Positions 1-12,912 of a stretch of DNA of 64,000 bases are shown piece by piece. The stretch is from Phallusia mammillata (taxonomy: Eukaryota; Chordata; Ascidiacea; Phlebobranchia; Ascidiidae), in assembly GCA_003260075.1 (NCBI GenBank), contig QLIY01000049.1, positions 69,611-133,610 of the forward strand, written 5' to 3'. Numbering within the stretch: position 1 is the first letter of the stretch; each line of letters opens with the position of its first letter. The notes under the pieces are model-generated. The model made no database searches and was not told the origin of the DNA. It saw only the letters and a list, made by a program, of their open reading frames with translations. The translations under genes were made by a program, and so were the position numbers.

Positions 1-769
1 ACTGATTTAGCACACCCGGGTTTTGCCCGAAAAACCAGCACAGGTGAGCTTAAGCGCTAGATTATGCTGACGGATGGTTGTTTGTTCTGATGTAGTTCAA
101 ATTTTATGGCCCATTTTTAGCGTCATAAAAAGCCGAACGGCATCGAAACGTAAACAGATTTACAACGTATCATTATCAGCCGAGTATCATATACGCTGAA
201 AGCCGTGCGTTTCTCCATACGGTAAAACACTGCAGTTCAGCTGAGTGTCACTTTAATTTCAATACAACCAATGTGGACAAAGCTAAATTGTGACGTCGGT
301 GTGCTAGTGTCTTGTTTATGGATTTTCACTTTCGATTGTTGTGCCCAGATTTCAACGAGAAACAAATTTCTATTTTGAAATGTGTTCTAAACACCTTTCA
401 AATTAGCCCCATATGTTTTTAGGTATGGTGGCTGTTACAAGGCGACGTGCTTGGTTATTATTCTGAAAGAGACATATTGTTTGTTATTCTGCTGCTGTAG
501 GACGAGTAAAGCTAATTTTAAACGCTAGATCTTTAATCCGCTGTGCAAAATTGTTTTCAATCGTCAGAGGTTAAACGGGTACCGATGAACGCAGTGTGCA
601 TGCGCGAACCGGATTGACTTCGCCTCCATGTGTGGCATGAGTTAAGTAACAGCGTTATCATGCAAAAGCCCAGAAAAATCGTTTCAACTCATAAAACTTT
701 TTTACCGTTTTTTGTGGCGTGATGTCGACAGCAAAAACGATGTAACACGGCGTGAATATTTCTAAGAGT

Positions 770-1164
770 AAAATATGTTCTTTGTTCAGTTAAACATTTC
801 ATTGTAACAATTTTTGCATGAGTAAAACTGCGTTGTAAACAAGTGTGAATAATTTATTTGCTGTTTTCCATAACGCGATTTCAGCAGCTCATCTGTTCTT
901 AGGGGATGGTGAATAGAGAAGGACGAACCCAAATGAACCATACAAGACAGTTCGACACGGGGGGGGGGGCAAAATGTGTTCTTTGTTCAATTAAACATTT
1001 CATTGTAACAATTTTTGCATGCGTAAAACTGCGTTGTAAACAAGTGTGAATAATTTATTTGCTGTTTCTCTCATAACGCAATTTCAGCAGCTCATCTGCT
1101 CTTAGGGGATGGTAAATAGAGAAGGACGAACCCAAATGAACCATACAAGACAGTTCGACACGGG
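770..1164. repeat. direct duplication around a G run
   Basis: Bases 770-960 are repeated almost exactly at 971-1163, including the shared ending ttcgacacgg. The two copies are separated by about 11 G (959-969). Copies differ by scattered substitutions, like two alleles. Likely an unmerged haplotype join rather than a biological tandem repeat. Confidence 0.85.
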
Positions 1165-1592
1165 CATCTGCTACGTCACCCATTGCCGTAAACACAAACT
1201 TATCTGAGTTTAAGCACATACTTTAAGTTAGTACAACAAGGATGTAGCTCAAGGAATGTATTATTTCCTTGTAACATACTGCATCTTACATGCAATAGGA
1301 ATCGGAATCAAGTGGTACATATCAATTTGCAGTCTTCCGCGATTCTGAACGGCGTTGACCTTTGTATCGTCAATGAAAAAATATAAACATTTTAGGCCGT
1401 TAATCTAAAATCTCAGAAAACATTTTTTCCGTCGAGTTGGCCGACTCGGTGGGTGTCCTTTGTCAAATCTATACAGTTGTCCAGCCCGCCACAGAAAAAC
1501 CTTTCCTCACGTGGAGGTAGCGTCTATTTTAAGCGACATCGCCCACCACATATACGATTTCTATGGCCATCGCCGTGTGCCTTTGTCAGCGG

Positions 1593-1619
1593 GTATAGAA
1601 TTTCTATGGTGGCTATTGT

Positions 1620-1663
<44 letters not shown>

Positions 1664-1687
1664 TAGAATTTCTATGGTGGCTATTGT
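1593..1687. repeat. 43-base G run between 27-base direct copies
   Basis: The motif tagaatttctatggtggcta occurs immediately before and immediately after an uninterrupted G run at 1620-1662. Only a short overlap is duplicated, unlike the longer copies elsewhere. Confidence 0.85.
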
Positions 1688-3271
1688 TCATCATTTCGGT
1701 ATGCTAGACTTGTGGTGAAATTGGTAATTATGTCGGCTGGCACGCGAGCAAAGCAGTGTATCGCTTTTGTTTAAGCTTCCAAGAAAGTTATGGCAACAGC
1801 TACAACGATTGTTGCGCAGCAGATACTGTGTTGATGTCGTGTGTCGTTCACCCCATCATAGATCGATGCAACCTTATGTCATCCGTTGGTTGTGATGTTT
1901 ACTGTCACCAGGCAACGTAGGTTACGACTGATCATGTCGTTGTGACTTAGTTTCATTCCGAGCAGATAACAACAAATTTACATGATGTAAACATTCACAT
2001 TGACGCATCTGCAAACGTTGGATATTAAATAAATCAAAAGACTGACGCATTTCGAAATGATGCTGCGCGTAATAAGGTCATCCATTTGTTTTTCAAATGT
2101 TTTATACGTCTGCTAAAATGTGCCGGGTTTGAAAATGCACTGTTATTTTTCCATTGTCAAATACCATTAAACTCTTACGGTAAAATCAAATCTGAAATTT
2201 TGCAAATTTACACCTGTACTCAAAATGTATGCAGTAAACGCAAATTTAACATATACACGCCAATTTTGTCATATTGCCAAGAAGCAGTTAGAACACACCA
2301 TTAAGCAAGAAGAAACTTCCAACAACAGGCTTTGCACCACCCCCTTAGCCCTGCCCACTTTTTTGCTGTCGTGGAAAACAACAACAATGATGCCAACATA
2401 AAACGCGACCTTCCGTCACCAAGCACGCGTGAATAATTGATCCCTATGACGTCACTACGTGCTCTCCCAGGCAGCAATGGCAATGGCGGGGTCTGTTACC
2501 CAAACAAAGGATGCACAAAGGTAGGGGGCGCGCACCCTAAGGTTGGTCATTCTTCGATGTGTTTATGGCTGACCCCCCCAAAACTGTGATGTGTTTTGCA
2601 GTAAACAAACTCTTCACAAAATATTCCTTACAAAGTCTGACACATTGGCATGACGACGGACGGGTATTTTAAATGGTTTTGTATTTTCGCATGAACACTA
2701 CAACATCCATTAGTGGCATAGATTCCAACACAAAGGTGTTTTAAACAGAACTGTGCATATCTTTATCTTTAGGCAAACATTTCGTAGTTATTTGTTACCA
2801 AAATAGGGCATATTTTACAGAAGTCGTTAATCTGTGTTTCTGACCTAAAACACTTATCCATTTTTATTATTTTCGATCAAAAACATTTTAAAAGATTGGA
2901 TTTTCGGACAATATAGTTGTCTCTTCAGTTTTTCAGGAAAACGTAAAACACTCAGTCATTGAAAGACTTAATTACTTTAAAAATTTACAACGATATCTTC
3001 AAAAAGTAATATTTAATCATAAACCTTCTTTAAATTTATGCAGTACTTAGATTTTTGATCCATGAACTCGCATTTTAGCCTTTTTTTCGTTTTCGCCTTA
3101 CGAAGAAAAAACGCAATAAAAGGTGGCGCCCGGAACCCCGCTGCATCGGAAGAAATCAATTAAATGGCAGACAAGCGAATGTTTATATCGTCGACCTGGG
3201 GCTCGAGAGCTTTCCAGCTCTTATATCAGGAGATATGCATCCATGACGTCACGTAGCGGGGCGACGAATAA

Positions 3272-3348
<77 letters not shown>
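3272..3348. repeat. 77-base pure G run
   Basis: This is the longest homopolymer in the window. I see no direct copy on either side. It could be a real poly-G tract or a gap-fill product. It produces a false poly-Gly frame on plus and a poly-Pro frame on minus. Confidence 0.9.
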
Positions 3349-4525
3349 CGCACGTCAGTGGCCACTCGAACAAATGAATTGGAAAGTTTATGTGCAAACA
3401 AAGACCAGTGGCGCGAAAATGCTCTATGGAGTTTTTTTACGAGAACACCTCGAGTGGTGGCAAACAATTACAGAAGATCCCTTTTATGCTTATTTGCCAA
3501 GAAAGAACCGTGTATTATGCAGTGGATGTTCATTCGTTACACACCTTAAAATATGTAAATGACTTCTAAAGATTATTCATTTACCTCAATTCCGTGCTCT
3601 GTCTTTTGTGGAAAGGTTTTGGAATTTTTCTAGAACGTTTTTGCGGTACGTTCTCATTTTTTATTGTATGTTGCGTGTTATTTAGTATAACGAACAGTGA
3701 CGCCCGTTGTTGTTGTAAATGGTCCCGTGACTTGAAACGAAAACTATACAAACTTGCATGACAAATCCAAAAACAAGCGTTGCCGTAGCAACTAGAACAA
3801 TGAAACTAATTACAGTCGCAAATAATTTAGGCGCCATTCATCCACAATTACCGAAACTAGATTGACGTCATGCGGAAGGACATTGTGTGTTTTTGTTTCC
3901 ACTCAGCACACAACACAGTAAAGACTCTGGAAAGAGGAACGGAAAAACAACATTCCATTAACCATTTTGCCATCGGATGATAAGAGGCCTCCTTACAATG
4001 AAGGATTACCTTACCGTTCAGGGTCGCTACCGTTGAGCAGGCAGGGCTAATTGAGGCACCCGTGCGTCCCGTAAGGCGAGAACAGGAAAACAGGCACCGG
4101 GGTCGGATATTTACTTCACAGGCCGTTTCCAGTCAGCTACCGTGTATGGAGGCACATCGGGATTTTGTTGCTTCCGAGGCTATTTTGGGTTGAGCTCGTG
4201 GATAAGAAAGTTGAACACATGTTGGATTATGGATGTGAGGGTTGTTGAACACACCGGGTACGTTCTGGGTCCTATGAACTGGCAACTGTTGTGATGAAAC
4301 AGTTCGGGAAAATGGGCGGGAGATGTGCGTGAATGGGCGGGGCGATCGCCATTATGGTTCATCTTAATGTGTTTTCTATACATTTTCAATGACCTTTGCA
4401 AATGACATGGAAGAACACCTGTTAAAGATTTCTCGTGATTTGGGATATGTTGTACTTTCTGCACGTATGATATGCAACTTGGCATTATGTGTGCTATGTT
4501 TACATTATTTCTGCATAGCCATTGC

Positions 4526-4764
4526 GTTAGGTCTATTTGAAATCAGCTCATCTGGCATGCATGAATGTGGTTAAAAAATACCGTGCTGCATGCTTATCGA
4601 AGTTTATTCACAGCGAATATCCGTTGTAAAAAAAACATGCGGGGGGGGGGTAGGTCTATTCAAAATCAGCTCATCTGGCATGCATGAATGTGGTTAAAAA
4701 ATACCGTGTTGCATGCTTATCGAAGTTTATTCACAGCGAATATCCGTTGTAAAAAAACATGCGA
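4526..4764. repeat. direct duplication around a 10-G run
   Basis: About 115 bases ending in aaaaacatgc (4526-4640) recur at 4651-4764 after ten G at 4641-4650. Differences are single substitutions and a one-base length change in an A run. Confidence 0.85.
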
Positions 4765-5465
4765 TTGCGCAATCCCTGAAAACAATTTTCAGCCCACCTA
4801 GTCCACATCTGGCCCTAATTTCTTAGTAGCACTATATACAGTATTTTGGGACAAAACACTTCAGAAATGCACGCGCATCTCAAAATTAAATCTCAAATTC
4901 AACGATCTTCACCTGCTGCACTGCCCTGAACCGAATTTCAAGCCTGCAAAATTTCAGCTGAGTGCTTGGTGCGACTCTTGGAGCGGATGTGATCGGAGTC
5001 ATGTTACACAGGGCATTGCATTTTTGTGCCAGACATCTAACCCTCGCGGCAAAATACCACTTGTCACCCAGTCGCGTTTCTCAATGTGTCAAGCTGTCAT
5101 TGTGACACTGTGGGGTTTAAGGGCCTGCGTACCCAAAATAAACCGTCGTGCTTGTGCTTTTCAAGTTCGGAATGCGAGAAACTTAAACCGACACTTGAGC
5201 AATACGGCCGTATACCTACGTGTGCACACAGGAAGCCAACTGATAAAACCTTAGTGGAAATTAATTAAACTTAGATGTGTTTTGTAAATAATGTACGCAC
5301 TTCACAAAGCTTCGTCTTTAAAAAAAACGTTTGAATGATAGGACCGTAGAGACCTAAATGTTATAAAAACACATCATTCGATTTTTTTAACAACCATTTT
5401 GCCTTCAAAAACGTCTTTACCATGGGTGGTTAAATAGACTGTGTGAAAGACAAAGATAGACAGAA

Positions 5466-5695
5466 TTGGACAAACGATTTTGCAAGGAGAATCGCCCTGT
5501 TTTGTGAATCATTGCCTTTTTTTACCGGTTATTCATGGTCCCACCAAAAAAACTAAACGTGACCGGAAAATTTTTGGGGGGGGGGTTGGACAAACGATTT
5601 TGCAAGGAGAATCGCCCTGTTTTGTAAATCATTGCCTTTTTTACCGCTTATTCATGGTCCTACCAAAAAAACTAAACGTGACCGGAAATTTTTTG
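5466..5695. repeat. direct duplication around a 10-G run
   Basis: The block starting ttggacaaacgattttgcaa (5466-5575) is repeated at 5586-5695, with ten G between (5576-5585). The 134-codon frame across it exists only because the block is duplicated. Confidence 0.85.
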
Positions 5696-6476
5696 TCCCG
5701 AAAAAAACCTTTCTTTGTTGAGCAAGCGACCACCCTGAAAATCTGTGAGATCCATTCAAATTTGCAACAAGCCCATGTTTTCCTTGAAGAGAAAAGAATG
5801 TGGAAATCAACAAGTTTGAGATGGCCTGGGCTCAACATCCGTCTAGCATTGTTCCAAAGCAGTATTGTGTGTCCCGAACACTAACTGTTTTCTTTCAAGA
5901 GCAAGGGCCCATGTCTTCTGTAGCCGGGTTGGGGCTATTCATTTGCAAAAGCCGTTAAATTTAGCTGAACCCATGGCAAAAGGGAGCTAAGGGAATGAAT
6001 GAAGCGATGTCAACATTTAAAGAAAGAAATCGATGAAAAGACGGGAGCTGTGGGATTGCGAGGGTAATATGTGAACATCAAAGAATCTGGGTTTGCGTAT
6101 CGATGTACCAAGTAATTAATTTGGTCGGGGACACATTGTTCTCTTTGTAAGAGCTTTTGATTTGCGTTGTGCATTATTGTAACGTCGTCATGGTGATGTT
6201 TAATTACATTTGCTGGAAACTTGTTAATCAGTTTTGTAATGAATGCCGTGTAAATGAATGAATTAGTTAAGCGAATAGTTGCGACTGTTGGGGGACGGTT
6301 TCCGCAGTTCCATAGACGTAACTATGGTGGTTTGCTAACAAAGTTTTGTTTATAACAATGTTCTGTAGAGTCAAACAAGAAAAGAAAAACACGTATTTAT
6401 GAAGTACGGCTCACAGTGAAATCTAGCTTTTTGGCCCAAAAGTTGAAAAAATACAAATGGTTTCACATTATTTTAT

Positions 6477-6588
6477 GCAATGAAATATCAAATAAAGTAG
6501 TAGCCATATTTGTTGGTATGTTGGGGGGGGGGCAATGAAAATGCAATGAAATATCAAATAAAGTAGTAGCCATATTTGTTGGTATGTT
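6477..6588. repeat. direct duplication around a 10-G run
   Basis: The 46-base block gcaatgaaatatcaaataaa... (6477-6522) recurs at 6542-6588 after G at 6523-6532. Confidence 0.85.
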
Positions 6589-6760
6589 CTTTCATGATTT
6601 GTTTCCTGACATAACTACTTCAATGTGATTTTCAATGAAATTTAATTAAATTTAAATTACAAATAGCATAACCTCCTTAAATCATAAAGTCACGATTTAA
6701 GGAAGAATAGTTCCTCTGTGATGATTTTACTTTCTGTTGCTGATAATAATCTGGTAATAC

Positions 6761-6889
6761 CTGTATGATGCAAAAGACAACAACGAGCAACATGACCGCC
6801 ATTGAATAGACTAAAAATAGATAAGAAGACGGTGCCAGTAATCGCATTATGGGAGGCCGGCGGAAGACGCACCCCGGAGAGCCATTCAT
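6761..6889 (-). CDS. possible first coding exon with a membrane anchor
   Basis: The minus strand reads a 43-codon exon ending at a plausible GT donor (CAG, then gtatta). It encodes a short basic N-terminus with consecutive arginines, followed by a hydrophobic stretch at about residues 22-42. That topology fits a signal anchor of a type II membrane protein, such as a Golgi enzyme. I could not find convincing following exons at lower coordinates, so the protein family is unknown. The start chosen is the ATG nearest the anchor; an upstream in-frame ATG at 6937 would add 16 residues. It could equally be a chance frame. Confidence 0.25.
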
Positions 6890-8592
6890 CTCGAAAATTC
6901 TTCCTGCGCGAGACAACAAACGCGTGCAGAGAGGCATAAAATTTCCGTTGGGGTAAAATCATTAGTGGAGTACTTTATCAATTTTGCTTTGAGGTTTGGT
7001 GTGTTTTCTGGGCAAAATAGCTGGATGTGGGAGTACTTTCCCCGTGCGGTGATCGTGAATACGGGGTGCGCCCGTTTTGGTTTCCAGCGATGCTTTAGTA
7101 AAGTATTGAAGCGCGGTGATATCAATTCGCGTCGAAAATTTACTGTCTGAAATTGGTCATCAGTCATCACGAAGCACGTTTGTAATATGCGCCACAAAAC
7201 AAATAGATTGTCAGGCATATAAAACAAAAAAGTGAATGAAATGGGTTAAAGATGTTCGTTTGTGGGTTTTGACCCTCGAACGTTTTTAATTACTTGCTGT
7301 ATGTATTTGGAATGGACAATTGTACGTGGATCAGATGCCATGGTTGGAAGTAATTGGCGAAATGCATATGTGTTGACCAGAGCTTGGTTTCAATTTTTCA
7401 GAATAAACGATTCAATGGCGACATGTAGCGGTCAAGGCAAAATAAACCAAAGACAAATTTATGGATGTTCACAATCTTTATCCTGATACTCAGGTGTAGA
7501 CAAACGGTTATACAAGATTTAAACCAAAATGTCAGATTTGTGTATAAATTTTCGTCAAAGGTATGTATATTGACACTCTTTCTTTTATTATTTTGATTAT
7601 TTTGAGCTGAGTGATAAGTAGTTGAGTGATAATATGTCACTAGCTTTATAACTTACATCAGTCCGCTTTGTAAATCACATGATACTAAACGATACTTGTC
7701 GCATTAAACGGACTGACAATTTATTGGTGTGATTATCGATACTAAAGATGGCTTTCACAAGTGTCTTAAAAATCTATTCGTATTTCATATATGGTCATCG
7801 TCACTGCACTACCATTAAAACTGTAAGAAATAAGAAAAACAAGAAAAGTTGTATGATTCACCAGTGGCAAAGTACGTTTCACAAAAGCCCACTCCTAGTT
7901 GAATAACGGAAAGGTCTGGACAACTTCAAGGCAATTTGGGGAAGCGAGACGTGTGCGCAGAGACACGAAACAAAATTATCGCCAAAAACTCCGAAGGCGC
8001 GTGTTCATTATTAAATTTCCGTGCCGTGTTTCGGGAATTGAGTCACAGTGGAAGGTTTTGATCAATAAATAGGGCTTTGGCTTCACTAGTGCGCTGGGCA
8101 CGTACCCAAAATCCCCAGACGGACCAAAGTATAAATTCCAATATTTAATGCTTTTAGTCTTTTTAAAACAACAACATCGGGTTGACGTAATCAATACATG
8201 ACGTTAAACTGTGATGTAGGGCAGATCTAATCAAAAGTAAAGCGTTAGCAAAGCTGGTGAGAATGAAGTCAGCTACTAGTCCGTGACATGATTTGCACAT
8301 AAACTGGTAAACACGCCTGTACGAGCTATTGGCAATAGAATAATAGAAGTGCTTGATGCTTGTCAAATCCTGACCTAATAAATATACAAAAGAACTAAAC
8401 ATCAGGATGTATGCTAGGTAGAATTTACACCACTCTGTTACACCACAAGTGTCTGTTCGGTTTCGAGCGATTACTGAAACTGAAACACACGGACAGAAAA
8501 GCGTAATCGGCTGTAATGTTTAGGGAGAAGCGAAACTACGCATTAAAAACACTACTGTTCAAGCAAATGGTCTTACTGTCAGTGTTTTAAAG

Positions 8593-8655
8593 ACAAGACC
8601 CCCTCCCACCTAAAAGGAGGGATTTGACAAGACCCCTCCCACCTAAAGGAGGGAC
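8593..8655. repeat. short tandem duplication
   Basis: A unit of about 30 bases containing gacaagacccctcccaccta and ending in ggaggga occurs twice in direct orientation with slight differences and no G or C filler between. Each unit also pairs ctccc with ggagg, so it could fold. Confidence 0.7.
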
Positions 8656-8929
8656 CCTGTGTGAATATATCCGTTAACTTTAAAATTAAGTTGCGATTTG
8701 GCAATTAGAAGTGTTGTTATTTTTAATTGCTCTTTAGCTCTCTCTCGCGACTAAATATTACTAAATATGCGCCAAACGAACGGCATAAATCTGATGCATA
8801 AGAACAAAAATCACCGACTCTGTTATTTTGAACAGCTTGACTTCGTTTCACACGATGAACTTTTCTGTATATGTCAAAACGTACACCGTATGAGAAAGAA
8901 CAAATTCGTGTAGAAAATACTCAGTCCAC

Positions 8930-9134
8930 AGCGTAGACAAGGCTCACATCAGAGCACAGAACGCGACGTAGCACTTTTGACCTCAGCGAAACTTTCAACT
9001 GTTACAATTCAAATCGACGCTTGGGGGGGGGGGCCGCCACAGCGTAGCCAAGGCTCACATCGGAGCACAGAACGCGACGTAGCACTTTTTGACCTCAGCG
9101 AAACTTTCAACTGTTACAATTCAAATCGACGCTT
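8930..9134. repeat. direct duplication around an 11-G run
   Basis: About 93 bases beginning cacagcgtag and ending caaatcgacgctt (8930-9022) recur at 9038-9134. G bases fill 9023-9033. Confidence 0.85.
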
Positions 9135-9439
9135 CGGTTTAGAAAAACTCGGCTCTTAAATTTTATCCTACTAAAAAAAACAGATACAAGGGTAAACAGG
9201 AGCCGTCTTGTATTATTACATCATAGGGTATTCGGAATTTAAAGGCCTTATTAAATTAAAATAAATTGTTACAAAAAATACAGTTGAAGTATGTAACAAA
9301 TTATAATGATAATTAATCGCATTGTTACAAGTTCTTTGGATGACGAAGGATCAAAAAAGTTTTAACACCGAAAGGCAAAACATAAGTTTTAGATTCTAGT
9401 AATGTTGTTGTGAGAAAATTGACAAACACAAATCTAAAA

Positions 9440-9726
9440 CAGCGGTTTTCAACTCGTTTCAGGCCATGGACCACCGACCTAGTAAAAACAATGTTGTGGA
9501 CCATTCCATTTCTAAGCATGATTGAAGTAGACCTATGCAATATGCATTTTGACTCGAAACATAATGATTTAAAACCGATTTTCGAGAAGTGAGACAAAAT
9601 TATTAACAGCTAACACTTGGACCCTGTTGGAATATATAATATGCTATAATCTCCGGTTTATCACCAAATTCAGTACACTGTGGACCACCCAAAAAGTCAT
9701 CATGGACCACCAGTTCAGAACCACTG
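9440..9726. mobile_element. hAT-type MITE, 287 bp
   Basis: The left end begins cagcggttttcaactc and the right end finishes gttcagaaccactg, an imperfect terminal inverted repeat. An 8-base target duplication, atctaaaa, flanks it exactly at 9432-9439 and 9727-9734. There is no transposase frame. The eight-base duplication and the CAG...CTG ends indicate a non-autonomous hAT element. Confidence 0.85.
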
Positions 9727-9945
9727 ATCTAAAACATTTCATCAATGAAAATGATGGACAGAAACAAAAGACTGTTAAATATTTCAAATAAATCCTAGAT
9801 TTTAAGCAATTAGTTTTGTGACGAGATATCGCGATAGAAATGAACAATGTCCGTTTACGAAAGTGCTTCACCCATTATAAATTGTCTACTGCATTGTGTT
9901 TGAGTAGAAGTTAAAGTTTCAAGGTATACTATAATGAGGTGGTTC

Positions 9946-10157
9946 CCAACCTTTATCGACGCATCTCCTCCTTAACAATTCAAAACATTCTCGTTCCTCC
10001 CCAATAGACTACATATCAGATGCTAAAACATACAAATATCATTTAAAAGTGGGTCTTTGGTCAACTTTCAAACCACAAATTAAAGTTAATTCCTCCCCTG
10101 GAGTTTTAAAATTTCTTCCTTGGGAGAAACTCTTCCCAGGTTGGGAACTCATGCTCA
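9946..10157. mobile_element. probable hAT-type MITE
   Basis: ggttcccaacc near 9951 faces ggttgggaac near 10139, with many tcctcc blocks inside, as in the elements at 17466 and 18004. The exact ends and the target duplication are not clear, so the boundaries are approximate. Confidence 0.5.
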
Positions 10158-10599
10158 GTGTGTAAAAACCACCGGCTTTGAAGAATTAATAAACAATGAG
10201 TGACAAAAGATCATCTTTTAATATCTGAAAGCCATGTAAGTGAGCTACAAAAACATGAAAAACTAACCGGCCGTTTTCTGCGTAAAAACCTAAAATAACA
10301 AAAACAAACAAAGATAAACAGCTGGTAGAAGTGATTTTGTTATGACAGTACCCTGCTGCTTATCGATTGGCAAGGGGTTGTATTAAAAGTGCACAAAAAC
10401 TTCTGTAGTAGGCTAATTCAGGGTGTTTCCATGCATAAGTATGGTGTTGTAAAAGTCGGCTGATTTATTGCGAACGCAAATAATACTGCTGCAACAATGT
10501 CCTAAAAATGCTCCTAATCGGGACATTAAATTGATTAAATGTGATGACCTTTTGTTACTGTAGTTTTAATTGTACTTAAGCGTTCCTCTCAGTTTCCCA

Positions 10600-11875
10600 A
10601 CCTGTGGGTCGCGACCCCAAAAGTGGGATCGCCTGACAATTTGCCTGAGGTCGCCTCCCTAAGGCCATGGCTTCCAACTCATTTTAAGCCATGGACTAAT
10701 TTAGCANAGGTTGGGAACCGCTGCTCTAAAACATTGAGTCTATGTGAATTTTGTCATCAATTGTCTTCAACAAATCAAAACTAAACTAATGATGGGGCGA
10801 GAGTGTAGGCAACTGAGATCAGAACGCTATTCGTTTTATTGATACTTTTTAATGTGTTGTGTGGATATATTTTTGTTACAGGTAACTGATAATTTGGTGT
10901 TTGGAACATTATTCTTTAAACTGTTATATGACCACAAATTCATTGGTGTTGTGTCACAAGGATTGTAGTTTTGCATTTTTTCGGTTATTTCGAACATTAT
11001 TATTACCGTGTTTTACAAGTTCAGGATCCGATCGTTTCATGTTTCACCTGAAAAAAAACCTCTTTACTTGAACACATGATAAAGATAATACGCAGGAAGC
11101 AAACTGCTTTACCTAGTAGTAATACCCCATGTCGACTGCCTCCTTGTAGTAGTAAGCCTACCCCTTGTCATTTTTCGACTTTCATGGATTTACTATTTTA
11201 CACATGCTTACAAAACATAGCAAACATAAATTGCAAAAATGTTTAAATCGTATTACCGTCTCTGAGCGGATCAGCAAAGGCTACACACATCAGCATGGCA
11301 AACACAATCAAACTTTTTAACATTGCTCCGTTCATCATGAAGTTTTCAGCTGCAAGAAAAAATATGATAGGCTATGTAAATGTAACAAAGCCTGTTGTGA
11401 AAACAGGCTACTTTTGCATAAATCTTAGCAAGTTACCAACGCTTTTTCGTTTACAGTGTAACTTACTGTTTTGAAACAACGAGACCAACTTCTTTTAAAC
11501 TCACCATAAGGAAATCGGACTCGCATTCACGTTTGTGGGAAAACTACTCGTTTTTTTCTTCAACCGTCTGTAATGTTGCGGTTGACAGCAGCTGGGTTTT
11601 GTAAGAGTAAAGGCCCGTTTACACTATGCTTAGCGGCGCCTAACCTAACCTTACCTTGCGACCCCTTCCGTTTACACTGCGATTATCGGTGCGTACCTAA
11701 GCTTACTAAATAGTATAGAAGACGTATTTTTAACTCACAGCAGGTCCNATAAAGCCTGCTAATTTTATCGTTGGGGTCACTGCAACTTGGGAACTGTTTT
11801 AAGGGGTCACGGCACCACAAAGGTTGGGAACCGCTGCTCTAAAACATTGAGTCTATGTGAATTTTGTCATCAAGT
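10600..11875. repeat. N-marked block with duplicated MITE flank
   Basis: Single N bases occur at 10707 and 11748. Bases 10708-10765 (aggttgggaaccgctgctct onward) are repeated at 11818-11875. Left of the first N is another MITE end (gtttcccaacctgtgggtcg). The arrangement suggests that the interval 10708-11747 was placed by scaffolding and joined within repeat ends. The true order and distance here are uncertain. Confidence 0.7.
11257..11349 (-). CDS. possible first exon of a secreted peptide
   Basis: The minus strand has an acceptor (ttcttgcag) at 11350 and an exon carrying two adjacent ATGs (11338, 11335). This is followed by a hydrophobic run (LIVFAMLMCVAFA) and then ADPLRD, before a GT donor at 11256. 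Length, hydrophobic core and small residues before the likely cut fit a classical signal peptide. A preceding untranslated exon may end at 11505 (ttatg, then gtgagt). I could not identify the mature-peptide exons downstream. The exon lies inside the N-bounded block, so they may be missing or misplaced. Function unknown; short secreted peptides of this form include antimicrobial and neuroendocrine precursors. Confidence 0.45.
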
Positions 11876-12912
11876 TATATTTAAATAATAAAAGGCTCCA
11901 TGATTCTAAATGTTTCCAATATAATGAAAGGTGGTAAGAAGAAGCCGAAAGGTGCAGGTGCGCACTAACGAAAAAAATGCTGGTCACATTATAGTTAAAC
12001 CGTGTCACATATCTATCATAAAATCACTTGATGATCTCCAATATTTATTTCAAATTTTTATGATTTTTAGTCACATACTTGTTTTCATTGTTACGTAGAT
12101 AAAATAGTAAAAAATATGCAAGTTTGTCTTAAATTTCCAGCAAAAGCATCACACATCGGGGCGGCGACACTTTGGAAATCCTGAATAAATGTTTAAAACA
12201 AGAAACCATTTTGCCGATGAAATCCATGTAGCAACGCTTTGGTTGTCTATTACCCCGGCCAAAAACTCTTGAAAACTGTGTTTAAACCGTATTTGAGCGT
12301 GTGTAAAGCTGATTGAAGCGTATATTACCGTGCGTAAACATTTCCAGTGTGACTGTGTGACGGGGAATTCCCCCAACCAAAGAACACTTTATGAGTTGAA
12401 CTAAATTGAAGTCACAACATCAAAAAACCTAATAGTGTCAACGGACTTGCAAAACGACAAACAGCTTGACAACAGACAAATCGCGAGCAGTAAGATGTTG
12501 TCCACTGAGAATAGAAATAAAACAAAGTGGGTTTTGTTCATTCTTAAATTCATATAGTTTCACAAAAACACAGAAATTGCACGAAAATACATATTTTACT
12601 GGGCAATAAAATATCGAACCTCTAGGTGGGATATTTCACAACTATGGTAAGGGTTTTAAATAAAATCACCGTTTGGTGCCCCTTGAACTCTTTAGATCTG
12701 TGCAAAACATCAGAAAAAAACTATTGCTTATGTGTTGAAATTAAATGAAATTTCGGAAATCCTTTGACTAAAAAGTGAGATCTATCCTAGGCAATATAAG
12801 AAGTTAAAAAAATAGTTGAAAACAAGATGTTTGCATTGCTGATATCCACAAACAGTTATTACGAAACATAACAACAAACAAAAACAATTCAATACAAACT
12901 CTTCAGGACTTG
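11876..12912. other. no supported gene
   Basis: AT-rich sequence with only short frames. Part of it is probably 3' flank of the minus-strand gene whose stop codon lies at 12913. Confidence 0.5.

Larger units (their letters stand above)
1..6760. other. gene-poor region with homopolymer junctions
   Basis: I find no exon chain or conserved protein in this stretch. It holds AT-rich DNA, several G runs with flanking direct copies (listed separately) and only short open frames. The 4180-4485 minus frame (101 codons) has no recognisable domain and no supporting splice context. The G runs themselves create poly-glycine and poly-proline frames that are not genes. Confidence 0.6.
6890..9431. other. 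no supported gene
   Basis: AT-rich sequence with short frames only. It contains a small inverted repeat around 7660-7712 (cagtccgctt facing aaacggactg), the tandem copy at 8593-8655 and the G-run duplication at 8930-9134. I see no exon chain. Confidence 0.5.

Noticed and set aside
1453..1707. Poly-glycine open frame
   Set aside because: Created by the 43-base G run; no conserved flanks.
3123..3467. Poly-Gly (plus) and poly-Pro (minus) frames
   Set aside because: Products of the 77-base G run in both orientations.
4180..4485. 101-codon minus frame
   Set aside because: No recognisable domain, no splice partners, atypical composition.
5480..5884. 134-codon plus frame with internal repeat
   Set aside because: The repeat is the duplicated block at a G-run join; no domain.
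11110..11165. Short Tyr-rich peptide frame downstream of the signal-peptide exon
   Set aside because: Attractive composition, but splice phase does not match the signal exon and the acceptor lacks a pyrimidine tract.
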